Assembly (NCBI RefSeq): GCF_009389715.1
Contig: NC_052399.1
Location: 10,542,585 to 10,606,584 of the forward strand
Length of the DNA: 64,000 nucleotides
Source of the DNA: Phoenix dactylifera
Lineage: Eukaryota; Streptophyta; Magnoliopsida; Arecales; Arecaceae
Direction: 5' to 3'
Each line of letters begins with the position of its first letter. The stretch's first letter is position 1. The translations under genes and the position numbers were made by a program. The notes below the pieces were generated by a model that saw nothing but the letters and a program-made list of their open reading frames with translations, ran no database searches and was not told the origin of the DNA. Below are positions 48,384-61,699 of the stretch, piece by piece.

Positions 48384-51300
48384 GATGCATATGCATATTA
48401 ACTCATTTTTGTTATAGAAGAAATCCCATTCATATAAAAGCTAATAGCATTTTACGAGCTTATCCCATCTGTTCAGGACAACTTCACAATAGAAAAGATG
48501 ACAAGCCTCTTGAGGACATTATACAGAAGCAAAATGGTGTAGATTGTAACTGAGATATAACACGTATATGCCACATATTAAGTGGATTAATGCAAGGACA
48601 AAAAATTTGAAGAAACTTTATATTGAAAAATTTGTGGATTATATTAATTATACAAGTCTCCCTTGAAAGGACTTTGTTTTAAGTGGAACCAAAAATTCCA
48701 AAGTAATAGGGTAGATGCATTATTTAAAACAAGAATAATAGGATAGATGCATGCTAAAGGGATTGATGGTATAAACATAGTTTTTGACCACCAGCAGCTT
48801 ATAAATCAATGATCCTGGTTATTAAAAGCTGAACACAGAACAGAAATATCGTATTCCTTTATTATATTTTATTGTCTTATCTTTTCTGAATTCTTAAGGT
48901 AGCTGAAGCCGAATGTTAGGAATTATCATTTTTGTTGAAAATACTAGGCCTCATATCAGAAGATTCATAACTGAAATCTCCAACTTTTATCTTAATCTAA
49001 GAAGTAAATATTGGAGTTTGTATGAAACCCTGCATTAGAACATATTTGGATGAACATGCTGGGAGTTGACTTAGACTTTCATTAATTAATGAATCAATTT
49101 TTGAAGACTGAAATACATATTTCTTCCGTGCAATATTTCACACATGGCAGGCTCATTTTGTTACTTCTGGAGTTTTGATGGCACAAAGCTCTCCGCTACT
49201 GAGATTATGGTATCTATTTCCTGCAGAGCTTGGAGTTTTATATTGGCATTTGGATCCCCGAGACTTTGAGAATGATGAACTGAAGAAAATTCGAGAAAGC
49301 AGAGGATACAACTATATGGTATGAATTTTCTCTCCCTCTCTCTCTATTGCATGATAAGCAGCTCATGTTAGTTGCAACCATTAAGTTGGAAGCAAAAAGA
49401 CGCACAAACTTGGACGCACAATCAAGTACTGCACCATTCCAACATTTTCATCATATTGTTCATCCGAGGACCTTCTGGAGTTATGCCCTGGAAAAGTTGA
49501 GAACTATGAGGAGAAATTGAAGAACTTCTACTGAGAACACATCCATGCTGATGAAGAGATCCGTTATTGTTTGGAAGGAAGTGGGTACTTTGATGTGCAG
49601 GACAGAGAGGATCGCTGGATATGAATTTGGATCAAGGAAGGGGACATGATTGTGTTGCCTGCTGGAATCTACCCTCCCTTTACATTGGATACTTCAAACT
49701 ATGTAGAGGTAATGGCCAACTATACCCTCTAATGTGAATCAAGAATCATGTGAACTGCTAGGAACCTAAAGAAAAAGTGGCAGACTTTACACTTTAATTC
49801 ATTCTTACTCTACAACTATGAAGCACAGATACAGCGCCAAATGTTGAATCAATAGGGATGTTGAAAAAGTACTACGCAATACGGCTAGGATGCTTTGACG
49901 AATATATGGACACACACACACACGTTCGCATATGTACGTACATACATATGTGTGAGTGCGTACTTTGCATATAGTCATTAAAATAGCATAGTCCATTTTT
50001 AGATGTTAGCATCAGCTTTCACAAATTCATCGCTAATCATCAATCCAATCCATAGACTCGCACTCCATAATTCATATTTTAATATTAACATCAGAATCTA
50101 CAAACTTAGCCATTTGTCATTAAGATGTTGCATTAAAAAAGAAATCACACACCCTCTCCTCATATTTGGAGATATCAGGGAAGTATCAGACATGCATTTG
50201 AGAAGTATATGATTTGCATCGGTATCTGATATGTATCGAATATGAACATAGGATGTGATTTGAAGTATCTGTGCTTTCTTGCTCTACATGAAGAGCAATG
50301 TCCGATAACTATAATTTGTTTATCACATTCATCAATTGCTCACTCAACTTGTTTTACTACAACAGGTACCTTTTTTGTCATCCTTGTTTTATTCTGTCAC
50401 TGTTTACTAGCAGTGGTGTTCAGGATAGTTTTCCATCTCAAAAAGGATAGCTTTCTAAAAGATTTGCAGATTTGATAAAAGTAAAGATATTATCTTCATT
50501 TTCTTTCATTTTTATACTGGAAACATCTCACTATTGATAACGATAAATTATTATCGAATTCATTAATTGCTTATTCAACGTTATATAAGTACAATGGGGA
50601 ACCTCTATGTCATCTTTGTTTTATTCAGTCACTATTACTAGAAATGGTGTTCAGGATATTTTTCTATATTAGAAAGGGATAGTTTTCTGTTGTTAAGAGT
50701 TTTGTAGATTGGCTAAAAGTAAAGGCATTGGCTTCTTTTTTTTATTTTTATTTTTATACTGGTGACATCTCGCTGGAGAGAACTTGCAGAGTAATACATG
50801 AAATTCGCAGAAAATTTCTAATACTTTGATTCAGAATAGAAAAAAAAAGAGCTCCTAGTGGAGAAAACTTTTAATGAAAATTCTAGAATAACTGTAAACT
50901 CTTATAATCAGAGATTCATACTAGACTAGCTATGAGCAGCGAAGTGTCCTATTTAGATGCTAGTACAGATAGTTCTCAAAAGTGAGGCCATCTAATAATT
51001 CTCTGCTTATCAAGCTCATAATACTGTTGTACAGTGAAGGACAGGAAAATTTGAATGTTACTGCTATGCATTTTAAGTATTGGAAGAGCTACCTTTGTTT
51101 GAAGACTCGCTCGAACGGAATTTGTTGGTAGAATTGGTTGAACCTTTGTTACCATAATAATTTAAAATTGAACAGGATTTGTTGGTAGAATGGTGGAACC
51201 CTTTGTTTCTGCTCGAATCCTTGTACATGGACTCATGTCTTGTGGTATATATGCAGGTAATGAGGTTGTTTGCTGGAGAACCTATTCGAACTGCTTACAA

Positions 51301-51406
51301 CAGCCCCCAGGAAGACCATCCAGCAAGGCAAGGATATATCAAGAATTTGTTCGACAATCCTGGTGTTGCTCTTGAGGCACATTTGTTTGCATATTACCTT
51401 CTATGA
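47033..51406 (+). pseudogene. Acireductone dioxygenase (ARD) pseudogene
   Basis: Exon-like blocks match plant ARD: 47033-47120 (DESDEDQRLPHHR, FVTLSKLE), 49227-49318 (ELGVLYWHLDP, IRESRGYNYM), 49469-49708 (CPGKVENYEEK, HIHADEEIRYCLEGSGYFDV) and 51257-51406 (MRLFAGEPIRTAYNS to the stop). Splice sites and phases still fit. ARD is a cupin enzyme using Fe or Ni. It oxidises acireductone to the keto acid precursor of methionine in the Yang cycle. Here a TGA interrupts NFY*EHIH, a second TGA replaces Arg in RWI*IW, and the last metal-binding His (normally GIYH) is Pro (GIYPP). The N-terminal exon is not seen. Retained introns show a gene duplicate rather than a processed copy. The gene is very likely dead. 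Confidence 0.88.
48256..48375. repeat. CA microsatellite with TGCATG-rich flank
   Basis: A CA run at about 48337-48375 is preceded by TGTG and TGCATGTATG-type repeats, so the segment can form a weak hairpin. It lies in the large intron of the ARD pseudogene. Open frames across it (VCVCVC, HTHTHT) are by-products. Confidence 0.85.
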
Positions 51407-53461
51407 TTAGCTATGATCTTCTCAGAGATGAGAGTCTTGGCCTGGATCATGGAATACATATGCTAATAATGATACTTCCTGAGGACAAATCTAGAATTCT
51501 TGCTATCAAACAAATAACTTCTTGATATGATATCCAGCCAAAGCTAGTGGTTTAGGAATCCACCATGTCATCTTTTTTTTTTTCTTGTCTTATTGAAAGT
51601 CTATTAAAGATATAATATATGTAGAGTATATTTGATGCAATTATTTATATTCTAGATGATCATTTAATTCTTGTTCATTTTCATATCTTGGCATGTTCCA
51701 CTGTGACTGTGCTTCTACCTTGGCTTGCACATTAGTAATATGGTTGTAAGATGATTGCCCATCTGAACTACATTGAAAGTTTTCATTCACATCTTCCACA
51801 ATCTAGCATGCCTACCAAACAAAACACCCTGGTTCGACCATTCAATCAAGTGAAAGTATATATGGTTAGTGTAGATGTTCAATTGAAGGTCTTTATGAAT
51901 GCCCCGCTGCGAGATCCTTATATGAAGTAGAGGATGGCAGCTTGATGGGAATACAAGTATATCAATTTCCACTAGTAAGTAGTCAATTTTCAGTGGCAAT
52001 TTCCATTAGCAGAGTTCACACATATAAATGAAGCATATTGCTAACTCAAGTGAGTCACTAAGCAGTTGAAAAATTGAACTTATGAGTGTAACCAAAGTTT
52101 ATACATGCGAGGACCCCATTAAGGGATAACTTAGTAGTCACCATAAAAATAAATGGACATTTTGGTATAAGTGCTTTCTATGGTGGTGTGTACATAAACT
52201 TACACATAAATTGACCATGAGGATCAAACACCATTAGTAAATTTGTTACATGTACATTTAATCCTTTAATTCATTTGTTCCATTCGTCGTTAACTGACTT
52301 TAATATTCATTAATTTAACTTATATTTATGGGAACTAGGATGGGAGGGTTGGGAGGCACGCATATGGTTAAAATCTATACCTGAGCCAATTCGACTTTGA
52401 TTTAGGATTTCCACCTTATCCATGAGTTGAATCTTATGACTCAATCCAATTCAATCATCCATAACCTACTCTTCATGGCCTAATTTGATCTAATCCAACC
52501 CATCTCGATGCAACGCAAAGATGATGTTTTTATAAAAAAACTTGAAGTTTTTTTTTTTGTTTTGTTTTTTTTAACTTGGAGATGAATAACCATTAAAAAG
52601 GAATTCTAACTCCACCTTAATTGACTCAATGGGACCGTACGTTTGAAGAACTTTCAGCCATAATCATAACAGCTTGATCTAACTTAAAAGAGCAAAGAAC
52701 TATAAATGTTCCTATGACTTGAAATTAATCGAGCAAGTTTTATAGAATATATCAGCTAAACTATCAAACTTATTATCTCAAGAAACAATTTATTTTGGAT
52801 TTTTTTAAGACCATTATGGGCTTGAAATAAATACTGGCATTTATTTTAATTGAGAGATACAAACTGGCAATGGATGCAAGCACCATGCAAAAAAAACAGA
52901 CATTAACAGAGATTCTTACTCTAAAAATCAACAATTAAGTAATTTTTCTTCCATTCACTTGAATCAGAGCTCTGACTCATATATAATCCATCAAACTTTT
53001 GAATTCACTTATTTGATTAACACCCAAAGCAATTTGTAGAATCCTTGCTCAACCAGAACCAAACATGGCTGGTTGGGCTTGTTTCTACCAACCTGAGCAT
53101 TGGCTGCTGTTTTAAAAAAAACTAGATTGGGGCACATGCAATGCATGTTTTTTTTATTTAAAATAAATTAATAAGTACTACAGACGCAATAGAATATGAT
53201 TATATATTCAGAATTTTTAGTAAAAATTATTTAAATAAAAAATGATGGTTAATGTTACATAAAGGTCTTGAATCTTGATATTTGTAGCTAAAATGAATGG
53301 TAAAATGCAACACATGTGGCCTGCCACTTTGTTGGAGAGAGTAAAACAAAAGAACTTTTTTTGTAAAAAACATTCCTATGAGCCTCTTCAACCACAAAAT
53401 GATGAGGATGATGATGATGATGATCATGGTGATAATACTGGTGGTGGCGCTGGCGGTAATT

Positions 53462-53502
<41 letters not shown>

Positions 53503-54025
53503 AACGATAACAAAAGCAAAAGCAACAACGACAATAAGGTGAATATGACCTTAAATTGCTTAGAATCCTTTTTTGCTTATTGGTATTGACTGTTCCTGTC
53601 TTTTGTACCGAAGAGGGCTACAACCCTTGATCGCTGCCATGTCATCCTATTGTGGAGATGGACGGTTGTCGAATATAACACATCATATTGCATGCCTAAC
53701 ATGGTACATCCCGAAAAAGATCGATGCATGATTGACAACCATTGTTCTCTGTGATGGGATGACATTGCAATGCTTGAGGGTTGTGCAGCCCTCTATGGTG
53801 CAAACATGCGCTGCCGAAGATCTTGGTTGTGTCTAGTGGAGGCAAGATGCTGAACAGCAACTTCTATATCATATTTGAGAAATATTTTTATTTCTTTTTT
53901 TTTTACTTTGATGAAGTTTATAATTTCAATATAATTTATAAAGTGGTATAAATTATACACATTTATCCACTTTAGGCCTCCTATAATATTGATACAATAT
54001 GAATAACAATATTATACAATATTAT
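51407..54025. other. AT-rich intergenic stretch
   Basis: No gene was recognised. It contains a T-rich run near 52545-52570 and the GAT microsatellite. A GAACCCAATCC-like patch at 52370-52505 resembles repeat debris, with no definable ends. Confidence 0.45.
53399..53507 (+). repeat. GAT trinucleotide microsatellite
   Basis: GATGAT runs before and after a short interruption (GGTGGTGGCGCTGGCGG near 53440) give a poly-Asp open frame. The absence of any recognisable domain around it makes a real protein unlikely. Confidence 0.85.
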
Positions 54026-55136
54026 GATATTGATAGGGGGCAGAATGTATCGTCCAGCTCAGGATAGGGGACCACCCCATTCCGGCCAAGTAGACCTCGG
54101 TGCTGACTAGGCGGGACCTCGGTCCCGCTTAGAGCCAGTCCGACCTCGGACCTCGCCGAAGGTCAAGCCGACCTCGTCCAGATCTCTCTCCTGCTACGAC
54201 TTGCAGCAACATCTTCTGATGCTTATAATGACGTCCCGGACTCGAGTTTGGGGCGCCTTGCTGCATCAACTACAAGCCAAAGAGCTCCCTCGACTGCCGG
54301 GATATACGACGACACGCCCCAGCCCAAGCTTAGGGTGCTCTATGCGACGACGCACCCCAAGCCCATGTTCGAGGCGCCCTATGCGACGACGCGCCCCAGC
54401 CCGAGCTCGGGGCGCTTTGCTGAGCAGACCTCAAAGTCAAGGATAGGCCGATCTCAGAGCCCGCCAAGCCGACCTCATCAAACACGTCGTAGCCCCCAAG
54501 TCGATCCGACCTCAACGCCTACCAAGCCGACCTCACCGAATATTAGTCGTGGCCCTCCATGTTGGCTCAGCCTCAGTACCCAGCCAAGCGGACAAGGCCG
54601 ATCTCGGCCCCCGCTAAAGGCCGAGCTAATCTCGCCTGATACGCGCCTCAGCCATGCACTACGGCAACCTCACCGCACCATGCTTCGCTTGATGGCCATG
54701 CCGAGACACGTCGACAAAGGACTATGCCTTGTTGCCCCAGCCATGCTTGCTGACAAGGGTCATGTCCTGCGGCACATGCCAGTGCCATACCGCACGCAGG
54801 AACAACTCAAACCTTGTGCCTCAAGTAAGCCGTGGCTGCGCGCTACCTGACCAACACCATCTCCTCCTATGATGAGAACATGCCACAGCTCCGCCACATG
54901 GGCACCTCCGCAGGGACTCTAGATAGCTCCATCAGGTAACGCCTAAGGAACTTTTTGGCCAACAAATACTCCACACTAACTTAAGCATCGGAGGGCCCTC
55001 ACCGAAAACCCCAGTGAGGATTTGTGCAGGTATGCCGACGCACGGGAGGTGGCATCCTATCTCTTTCTCGACCGGCAGCTTTTTCGGTTCCTCCAGCGTG
55101 GTCACGCTCGGCCCAAATTTGAACCCCAACAGATAT
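54026..55136. mobile_element. Solo LTR with GATAT TSD
   Basis: An 1101-bp LTR at 54031-55131 begins TGATAGGGGG and ends CCCCAACA, flanked by GATAT at 54026-54030 and 55132-55136. It is GC-rich and full of GACCTCG-type motifs, in strong contrast to the AT-rich flanks. No primer-binding site, polypurine tract or pol is attached. It is therefore a solo LTR left by recombination between the two LTRs of a lost retrotransposon. Its open frames (for example 54248-54850) are LTR sequence rather than genes. Confidence 0.88.
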
Positions 55137-56088
55137 AATATAATAATATAACATTATATAGATATTATATTATAATCTTATTATGATATAGTATATTATT
55201 ATTACACAATATTATAACTTTATCGTACAATATATATATGTACATAATACTATATAATATCATAATTTTATATTTTAACATCCTAGTATACTTCATGATG
55301 CAATATCATAAAGCAATATTATATTATACATTATATAAAATATAAAATTATAATATATTATCATCATATTAATATATTATATAACATTATCATCAAATTG
55401 TTATATTATACAATATATTATTATATTATATTATAATAGGGATTTGAAGGGTAAACTTTCCTAATTGATAAAGAATTACTATTATCATTTATCTCCAAGT
55501 AAAATCCAAAAAATATTTTTATTCCCTTCCATTTATTGCCAACATCCAAACTGGACAAAATAAACTACAATTATTGATTACATAACCCCATATTTGTCGA
55601 AATAGTAAATACAATTTTGTACATAGTTACCAAAAAAAAATATACCTATTTTTCCCAATATAATTAGTACTATTGGTATAATTTTTTTCTTATTTCTAAA
55701 AAACTCATACCCTATCCAAATAGAAGCTTAAGTTCCCACATTCTAGGGTCTCACGTATAATTTTATATGACTCGCTCATGATAGCTGGTTGGACACCAAG
55801 ATTCTTGGATTTTAGAAATCCGTTTCTGCACAGTAAATCTCTCTTGATGCTGGTTCAGGTGCTCAAATAGGATTCTATATGGCTCCAAATGCTCAGCCCA
55901 GATATGACAATCACGATCTATGGGTGGTGCCAATTTGACCACGTTAACCTCACTCCTCGTGCGCTGCACATTTCATACCCCAGAGAGCTATGTAGCTCTA
56001 GATGGCTGGCACATTATCCGTTCAATGGAGATGGATGACTATACCATGAGAAATTATTAGTTAGATCGGACCTACCAGCACAGCAGTA
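55137..56088. other. AT-rich intergenic, possibly old UGT upstream region
   Basis: A TATAATATTATA-rich block at 55137-55440 is followed by ordinary unique sequence up to the copia insertion. Because the copia element landed just upstream of the UGT, this may be the UGT's former distal promoter. No gene is seen. Confidence 0.4.
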
Positions 56089-56603
56089 GACTATGTTAGA
56101 TTATGGCCCCACAATTGTCACAAAGTGGGCCTTTAAGCTAAGCCCGTTAAGTCTAGCCCGTTATCTAGAACCATGTACTACGGTTTCTCATACGGATAAG
56201 ATTAACTGTACGGGCGGTTTTTTTGTACGGGACAGAAACCATGGATGGAAGTTCCCTAGCTTCCATCCTTCTTCCTCTTTAAGAACCCACCCTTGATGGG
56301 AGGATTGGGGATCCGTAGTACGAATGGAAAGGATTGAGGACGCATCCCACTTATGTTGATCGATATCCCCTTCATGGCTGGAGGTATTTTCCGCATTGAG
56401 ATTAAGTTATTCATCTTACATTTGGTATCAGAGCTATTCTTTCTCCCCGGCCTTGCCTTCCATCTATGTTGCCTCGGTTTCCCTGCTGATGTCCACAAGC
56501 AAGCCAAAGCCCCTGGCGGAATCTGGCGCTGAAATTGTGGCATGGTACGGTGGGAAAGGGGTAGGCCGCGTTGAGGACCATGAGGACAAGAGAAAGGTCG
56601 GAG

Positions 56604-56990
56604 GTTCATATTCACGATGAATAGTGAAATCAGATTTTACTGTTCATCGTGAATATGAACAGTGAAAATTAGATTTCACTATTCCTGTTCATCGTTAATA
56701 TGAATAGTGAAAATCAGACTAGATTTCACTGTTCCCGAGATGAACAGTAATCCCGAATGAATTTCACTGTTCCTGAATGAACAGTAATCATAAATAGTGA
56801 AATCTGAAATCAGATTTTACTGTGCATTCGGGAACAGCGAAATCGCGATGGAAATCTGAAACAGTAATCATGAAATTGCAATGGAAAAGGTCCATTTCAC
56901 TGAAATCAGATTTTCTTGTTCATTCGTGATTACTGTTCATTCGTGATTTCACTGTTCATGTTTCAATGTTTGTGATGAATAGTAATGCTA
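56604..56990 (+). repeat. Self-complementary leader of the copia element
   Basis: Between the primer-binding site and gag there are many alternating GAACAGTGAAAT and ATTTCACTGTTC copies. A near-perfect hairpin at 56604-56660 pairs GTTCATATTCACGATGAA with its complement. Further copies run to about 56990. The region is non-coding. Confidence 0.75.
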
Positions 56991-57689
56991 GTGTATATTG
57001 TCAACTTATGTTATACATGCAACTATACACAAAATCAACATGCTAGGGTAAAATGCAAATATATATTAATCAATTGATATCACTAGAAATTAAGTTGTAT
57101 ATTTGATTGGTCTAAGAGTAGCCAAAGCATCTTGAACCATGATAATATACATATTCGGTGTTTTAGTGGAATCAAAATTGGGATTGTCTAGAAGTTTGAT
57201 AATTTGGCTCCAAAGGAAGATTGTCAAATTTTTGATAGATGTATTTAGGTCAATTGTTGAGTTTTCGTTTAGAAATTTGTAATCTAGAATTTATAACATG
57301 CTCTCTTACAAAACGGTATCTAGAAAGATCTGTCTAGGTAGCTTGATACTTAAGTGAGCCTAGTGCTCCACCTCCTACCTAGGATCGGCTTGGCCATCTA
57401 GTACTTGAGTACTAACTGAATTTTTAGAGATCAAATATCTAGCAAGATAACTCTATTAGATGTTAATAAGATAATATATTGACATTAAATTGGAAGAGAT
57501 ACCTAAATACCCAAAGGTAAAGGGTCTTATTCCTTTCAATATTAATAATTTAGGTCTTATTAACATTCGATCTTTATAAATAACTTGTGTTATAACTTTT
57601 ACCCAAAGGAGGGTTATAATGACACTGAATTTTTGTTTATAGAAATCTCAACGTGGGTTGATTTTTTAAACTAAAGTGAAGATGGAATT

Positions 57690-60600
57690 TTGTGTTTCAT
57701 AGTACTTAGTAAGCATGTTTATTTGTTTGCAGTTATTATACCAAATGAGTCATCACGTATCCCTATACTAAGTGGTGATAATTTCTCGGAATGGAAGGAG
57801 AAAATTCTCTTAACTTTAAGGTGCATGGATATTGATTTGGTGCTCCGTAAGGATGAACCACCAATCCCAATGGAATTAAGTGCGACAATCGAAAAGAGTG
57901 CATATGATCGGTGGGAGCGGTCAAACCGCTTGTCTCTTATGTATATGCAGAACTATGTGAGAAAGAGCATTCGGGGTTCTATCCCTAAATGCACTAAGAA
58001 AAAAGAATTTCTCAAGGCTGTAGAGGAACAGTATGAGATAAGGCCTTAGCCAGGACTCTTGAATAAGATGTCATCCATGAAGTATAATGGTACCAAAGGA
58101 ATCCATGAGCATATCATGGAAATGCAAGACATCGTTGCACAACTAAAGTCTTTGGAGATTGAGTTTTCTAAGTCATTCCTTGCCCACTTCATACTTAACT
58201 CCCTTCCTAAGGAATTTGGGCAATTTAAGATATCTTACAACACACATAAGGAAAAATGGTCTATTAATAAATTATTGACCATGTGTGTGCAAGAAGAAGG
58301 GAGGTTAAACCAAGAGAAACTAGAAAGTGCCCATTTAGTGACTTGTAAGACCGAACAAGGAAAAATGGAGAAAAGTGACTCCAATAAGAAGAAAGGTAAA
58401 AAGGTGCCTATAAAGAAAAAGGGCAATAAAGATACTTCTAAGTGCTTTTTCTGTAAAGGCAAGGGTCACTACAAAAAGGATTGCCCCAAAGTTTAAAGCA
58501 TGGCTCGAGAAGAAAGATAAACCATTCTCCTTAGTGTGCTTTGAATCTAATTTAGTTAATGTACCTCATAACACATGGTGGATTGATTCTGGATCTACAA
58601 TCCATATTGCCAATACCATGTAGGGTTTCATAAACCGAAGGAATTCGACGGAAAGTGAACGATGCATCTATTTAGAAAACCGGATGCGTTCACATGTCGA
58701 AGCAGTTGGAACCTTTAGGCTTGTCTTCCACTCCGGTTTTGTTTTGGACTTTGAAAGAACTTTCTACCTTCCATTTTTTTCAGAAATCTTATTTTCATTT
58801 CAAGACTAGTACCTTATGCTATTAGTTTTTCATTTGTGGGTTCTATTTGTAACTTTGTAAAAGATTCCATTGTTATTGGAAATGCAAATTAGTTGATGGT
58901 TTGTTCAAACTCCATTTGGATTTAACTTCTGTTCTTACTCTTATTACTACACATGGTACTATTGGCAAAAAGCGTTGTGTTATGGGTGAGCATTCTTTTA
59001 TGTTATGGCATAGGAGATTGGGACATATCTCCATAGAAAGAATTAAAAGGTTAGTGAACGAAGGAGTACTTAGGGCTCTCGATTTCTCTGACTTTAGTAC
59101 TTGTGTGGATTGCATTAAAAGAAAGCAAACCAACAAAACCAAGAAGGGTGCCAGGAGAAGCTCTCAAGCATTAGAGATTATGCACACTGACATTTGTGGT
59201 CCTTTTTCTACTCCTTGTTTAAATGGTCAGAAGTATTTTATCACATTTATCGATGATCACACAAGATATATGTATCTCTATCTTCTATTTGAGAAAGGTG
59301 AAGCACTTGATGCTTTCAAAACCTATAAGGCAGTAGTAGAGAAACAATTAGGAAAAGTTATTAAAATTGTGAGATCGGATAGAGGTGGGGAATACTATGG
59401 TCAGTACACAAATGAGGGACAACAACCAAGTCCATTCGCCAAGGTTCAAGAGGAACATAGCATTATAGCACAGTATACGAATCCGGGTTCACCAGATCAA
59501 AATGGTGTGGCCGAAAGATGAAACTATACACTTATGGACATGGTAAGGAGTATGCTTAGCAACTCCACCCTTTCTTTATCTATGTGGGGCGAGGCCTTAA
59601 AAACTGCGGTGTACATCTTAAACCGGGTTCCGACTAAAGCAGTTCCAAAAATACCTTTTGAGATGTGGAATGGTTGGAAGCCTAGTTTAGGACATATACA
59701 ACTAGTTGATTTTTTATTGGTTATGCAGAAAAATCCAAGAGGTTTAAGTTCTTTTGTCCCACTCATATACCTAATATAATAGAGGCTAGAAATGCAAGAT
59801 TTCTTGAGGATGGTGACAATAGTGGGAGTGAGCAATCTACGGACTTGATCTTTAAGAAATTACAAATTCAAAAGAACCCTGTAATTATGGATGAAGTGGT
59901 TGTACCTCTGTGAATTCCTATGGATATTATCGGGGAGACACAACCAACTATAGAATTGCCACCCATCTAGGAACAAGTTGCCATTGAGAATGTCATACAA
60001 CCTTCTGAGGATGTGGACATGACATTAAGGAGATCAACAAGAGTAAGAAAATCTGCAATATCGTCTGATTATGCAGTGTACCTTCAAGAGTCTGACTATG
60101 ATATTAGAATTGAGAATGATCCAAGTTCCTTTTCACAAGCCATGAGTGGAAATAAATCCACATTTTGGTATGATGCCATGTTGGAAGAGTTAAACTCAAT
60201 GGTGAAAAACCAAGTCTGGGATCTCATTGAATTGCTTAAAGGAGTCAAAGCCATTGGCTGTAAGTGGGTTTATAAAACCAAAAGAGACTCAAAGGGCAAT
60301 ATTGAACAATATAAGGCTAGACTTGTAGCCAAGAGATTCACTCAGAGGGAATGCATTGATTACCACGAAACTTTCGTTCCAGTTTTAAAGAAAGATTCAT
60401 TTAGAATAATCATGACATTAGTGGCTCATTTCAATTTAGAGCTTCACCAAATGGATGTAAAAATAGCATTCCTTAATGGAGAATTAGAGGAAAAGGTTTA
60501 TATGTCTCAACCAGAAGGATTTTCTTTAGATAAGGAAAGTCACTTAGTTTGCAAACTTAAGAAATCTATATATGGATTGAAACAATCCTTCCGTCAGTGG

Positions 60601-61699
60601 TATAGAAAATTTCATAACGTAATAACTTCATTTGGTTTTGAAGAAAATGTTATGAATCAATATATATACCTTAAGATTAGTGGGAGTAAATTCATCTTCT
60701 TAGTCCTTTATGTAGATGATATCCTACTTGCAAGTAGTGACTTGTCTATGTTGCACGAAGTAAAATAGTTTCTTTCTCAGAACTTTGACATTAAGGATAT
60801 GGGTGAAGCCTCTTATGTCATAGGCATAGAGATTCACAGAGATAGGTCTCAACGGACATTAGGACTATCTCAGAAAGCCTACATAAATAAAGTTTTAGAG
60901 AGGTTCAGAATGAAGGATTGCTCGCCCAGTGTTGCACCGATTGTTAAGGGTGACAAATTCAGCCTAGATCAGTGTTCGAAAAATGATTTAGAAAGGAAAT
61001 AGATGAAGAACATTCCATATGCGTCTGCAGTAGGAAGTCTGATGTATGCTCAGGTCTGTACAATACCTGATATCGGATTTGCAGTAGGAATATTGGGCAA
61101 ATACCAGAGCAATCCAGGCATGAAGCACTGGAAAGCTACAAAGAAAGTAATGAGGTATCTTCAAGAAACTAAGGATTACATGCTTACATTCAAAGAATCC
61201 GATCAACTTGAAGTGATTGGATATTCGGATTCGGACTTTGCCGGTTGCCTTGATACCAAAAAATCTACTTCTGGGTACATTTTTCTTCTCGCGGGAGGTG
61301 TTATATCCTGGAGGAGTGCAAAGCAAACGCTGACCATTTCTTCTACTATGGAGGTAGAATTCGTGGCATGCTATGAAGCTAATTCACAGGTGATATGATT
61401 AAGAATTTTTATCACAGGTCTTAGAGTTGTGGATTCTATATCCAGGCCATTAAGAATCTTCTGTGATAATTCCGCAGCGGTAATTTTTCTTGAAAAATAA
61501 TAAAAGCGGTAGTCGAAACAAACATATCAACATTAAGTTCTTGGTTGTTAGAGAAAATATTCAGAATCATCAGGTGAAAGTTACACATATTAACACAAGC
61601 TTGATGATCGCCGATCCTTTGACTAAAGGAATGTCTCCTAAATTATATAAGGATCTTGTGGAGCATATGGGACTTGTTAGTTCTCCTTGTATTTAATAT
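57690..61699 (+). pseudogene. Decayed copia gag-pol
   Basis: Gag runs from about 57690 to 58496, with a stop at 58047 and a CCHC knuckle, CFFCKGKGHYKKDC. The protease active site WWIDSGSTIHIAN is at about 58580. GAG-pre-integrase (MLWHRRLGHIS) and integrase (HTDICGPF, SDRGGEYYG, NGVAER) cover 58900-59780, with a stop after VAER. Reverse transcriptase at 60013-60768 includes CKWVYKTK and the catalytic YVDD. RNase H at 61003-61700 has SDSDFAGCLDTKKSTSGY and ends with IADPLTKG. Several in-frame stops (58497, 59520, 60766, 61000, 61396) and a frameshift near 59700-60000 kill it. The family, Ty1/copia, is certain from domain order; no clade is assigned. Confidence 0.93.

Noticed and set aside
48239-48553. 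Cys-Val and His-Thr repeat frames
   Set aside because: CA/TG microsatellite translated on both strands.
53275-53589. 104-residue frame with poly-Asp, considered as an acidic protein
   Set aside because: The acidic stretch is a GAT microsatellite and the flanks have no recognisable domain or splice context.
54248-54850. 200-residue open frame in GC-rich DNA
   Set aside because: It lies entirely inside the solo LTR bounded by GATAT duplications and follows its GACCTCG repeats.
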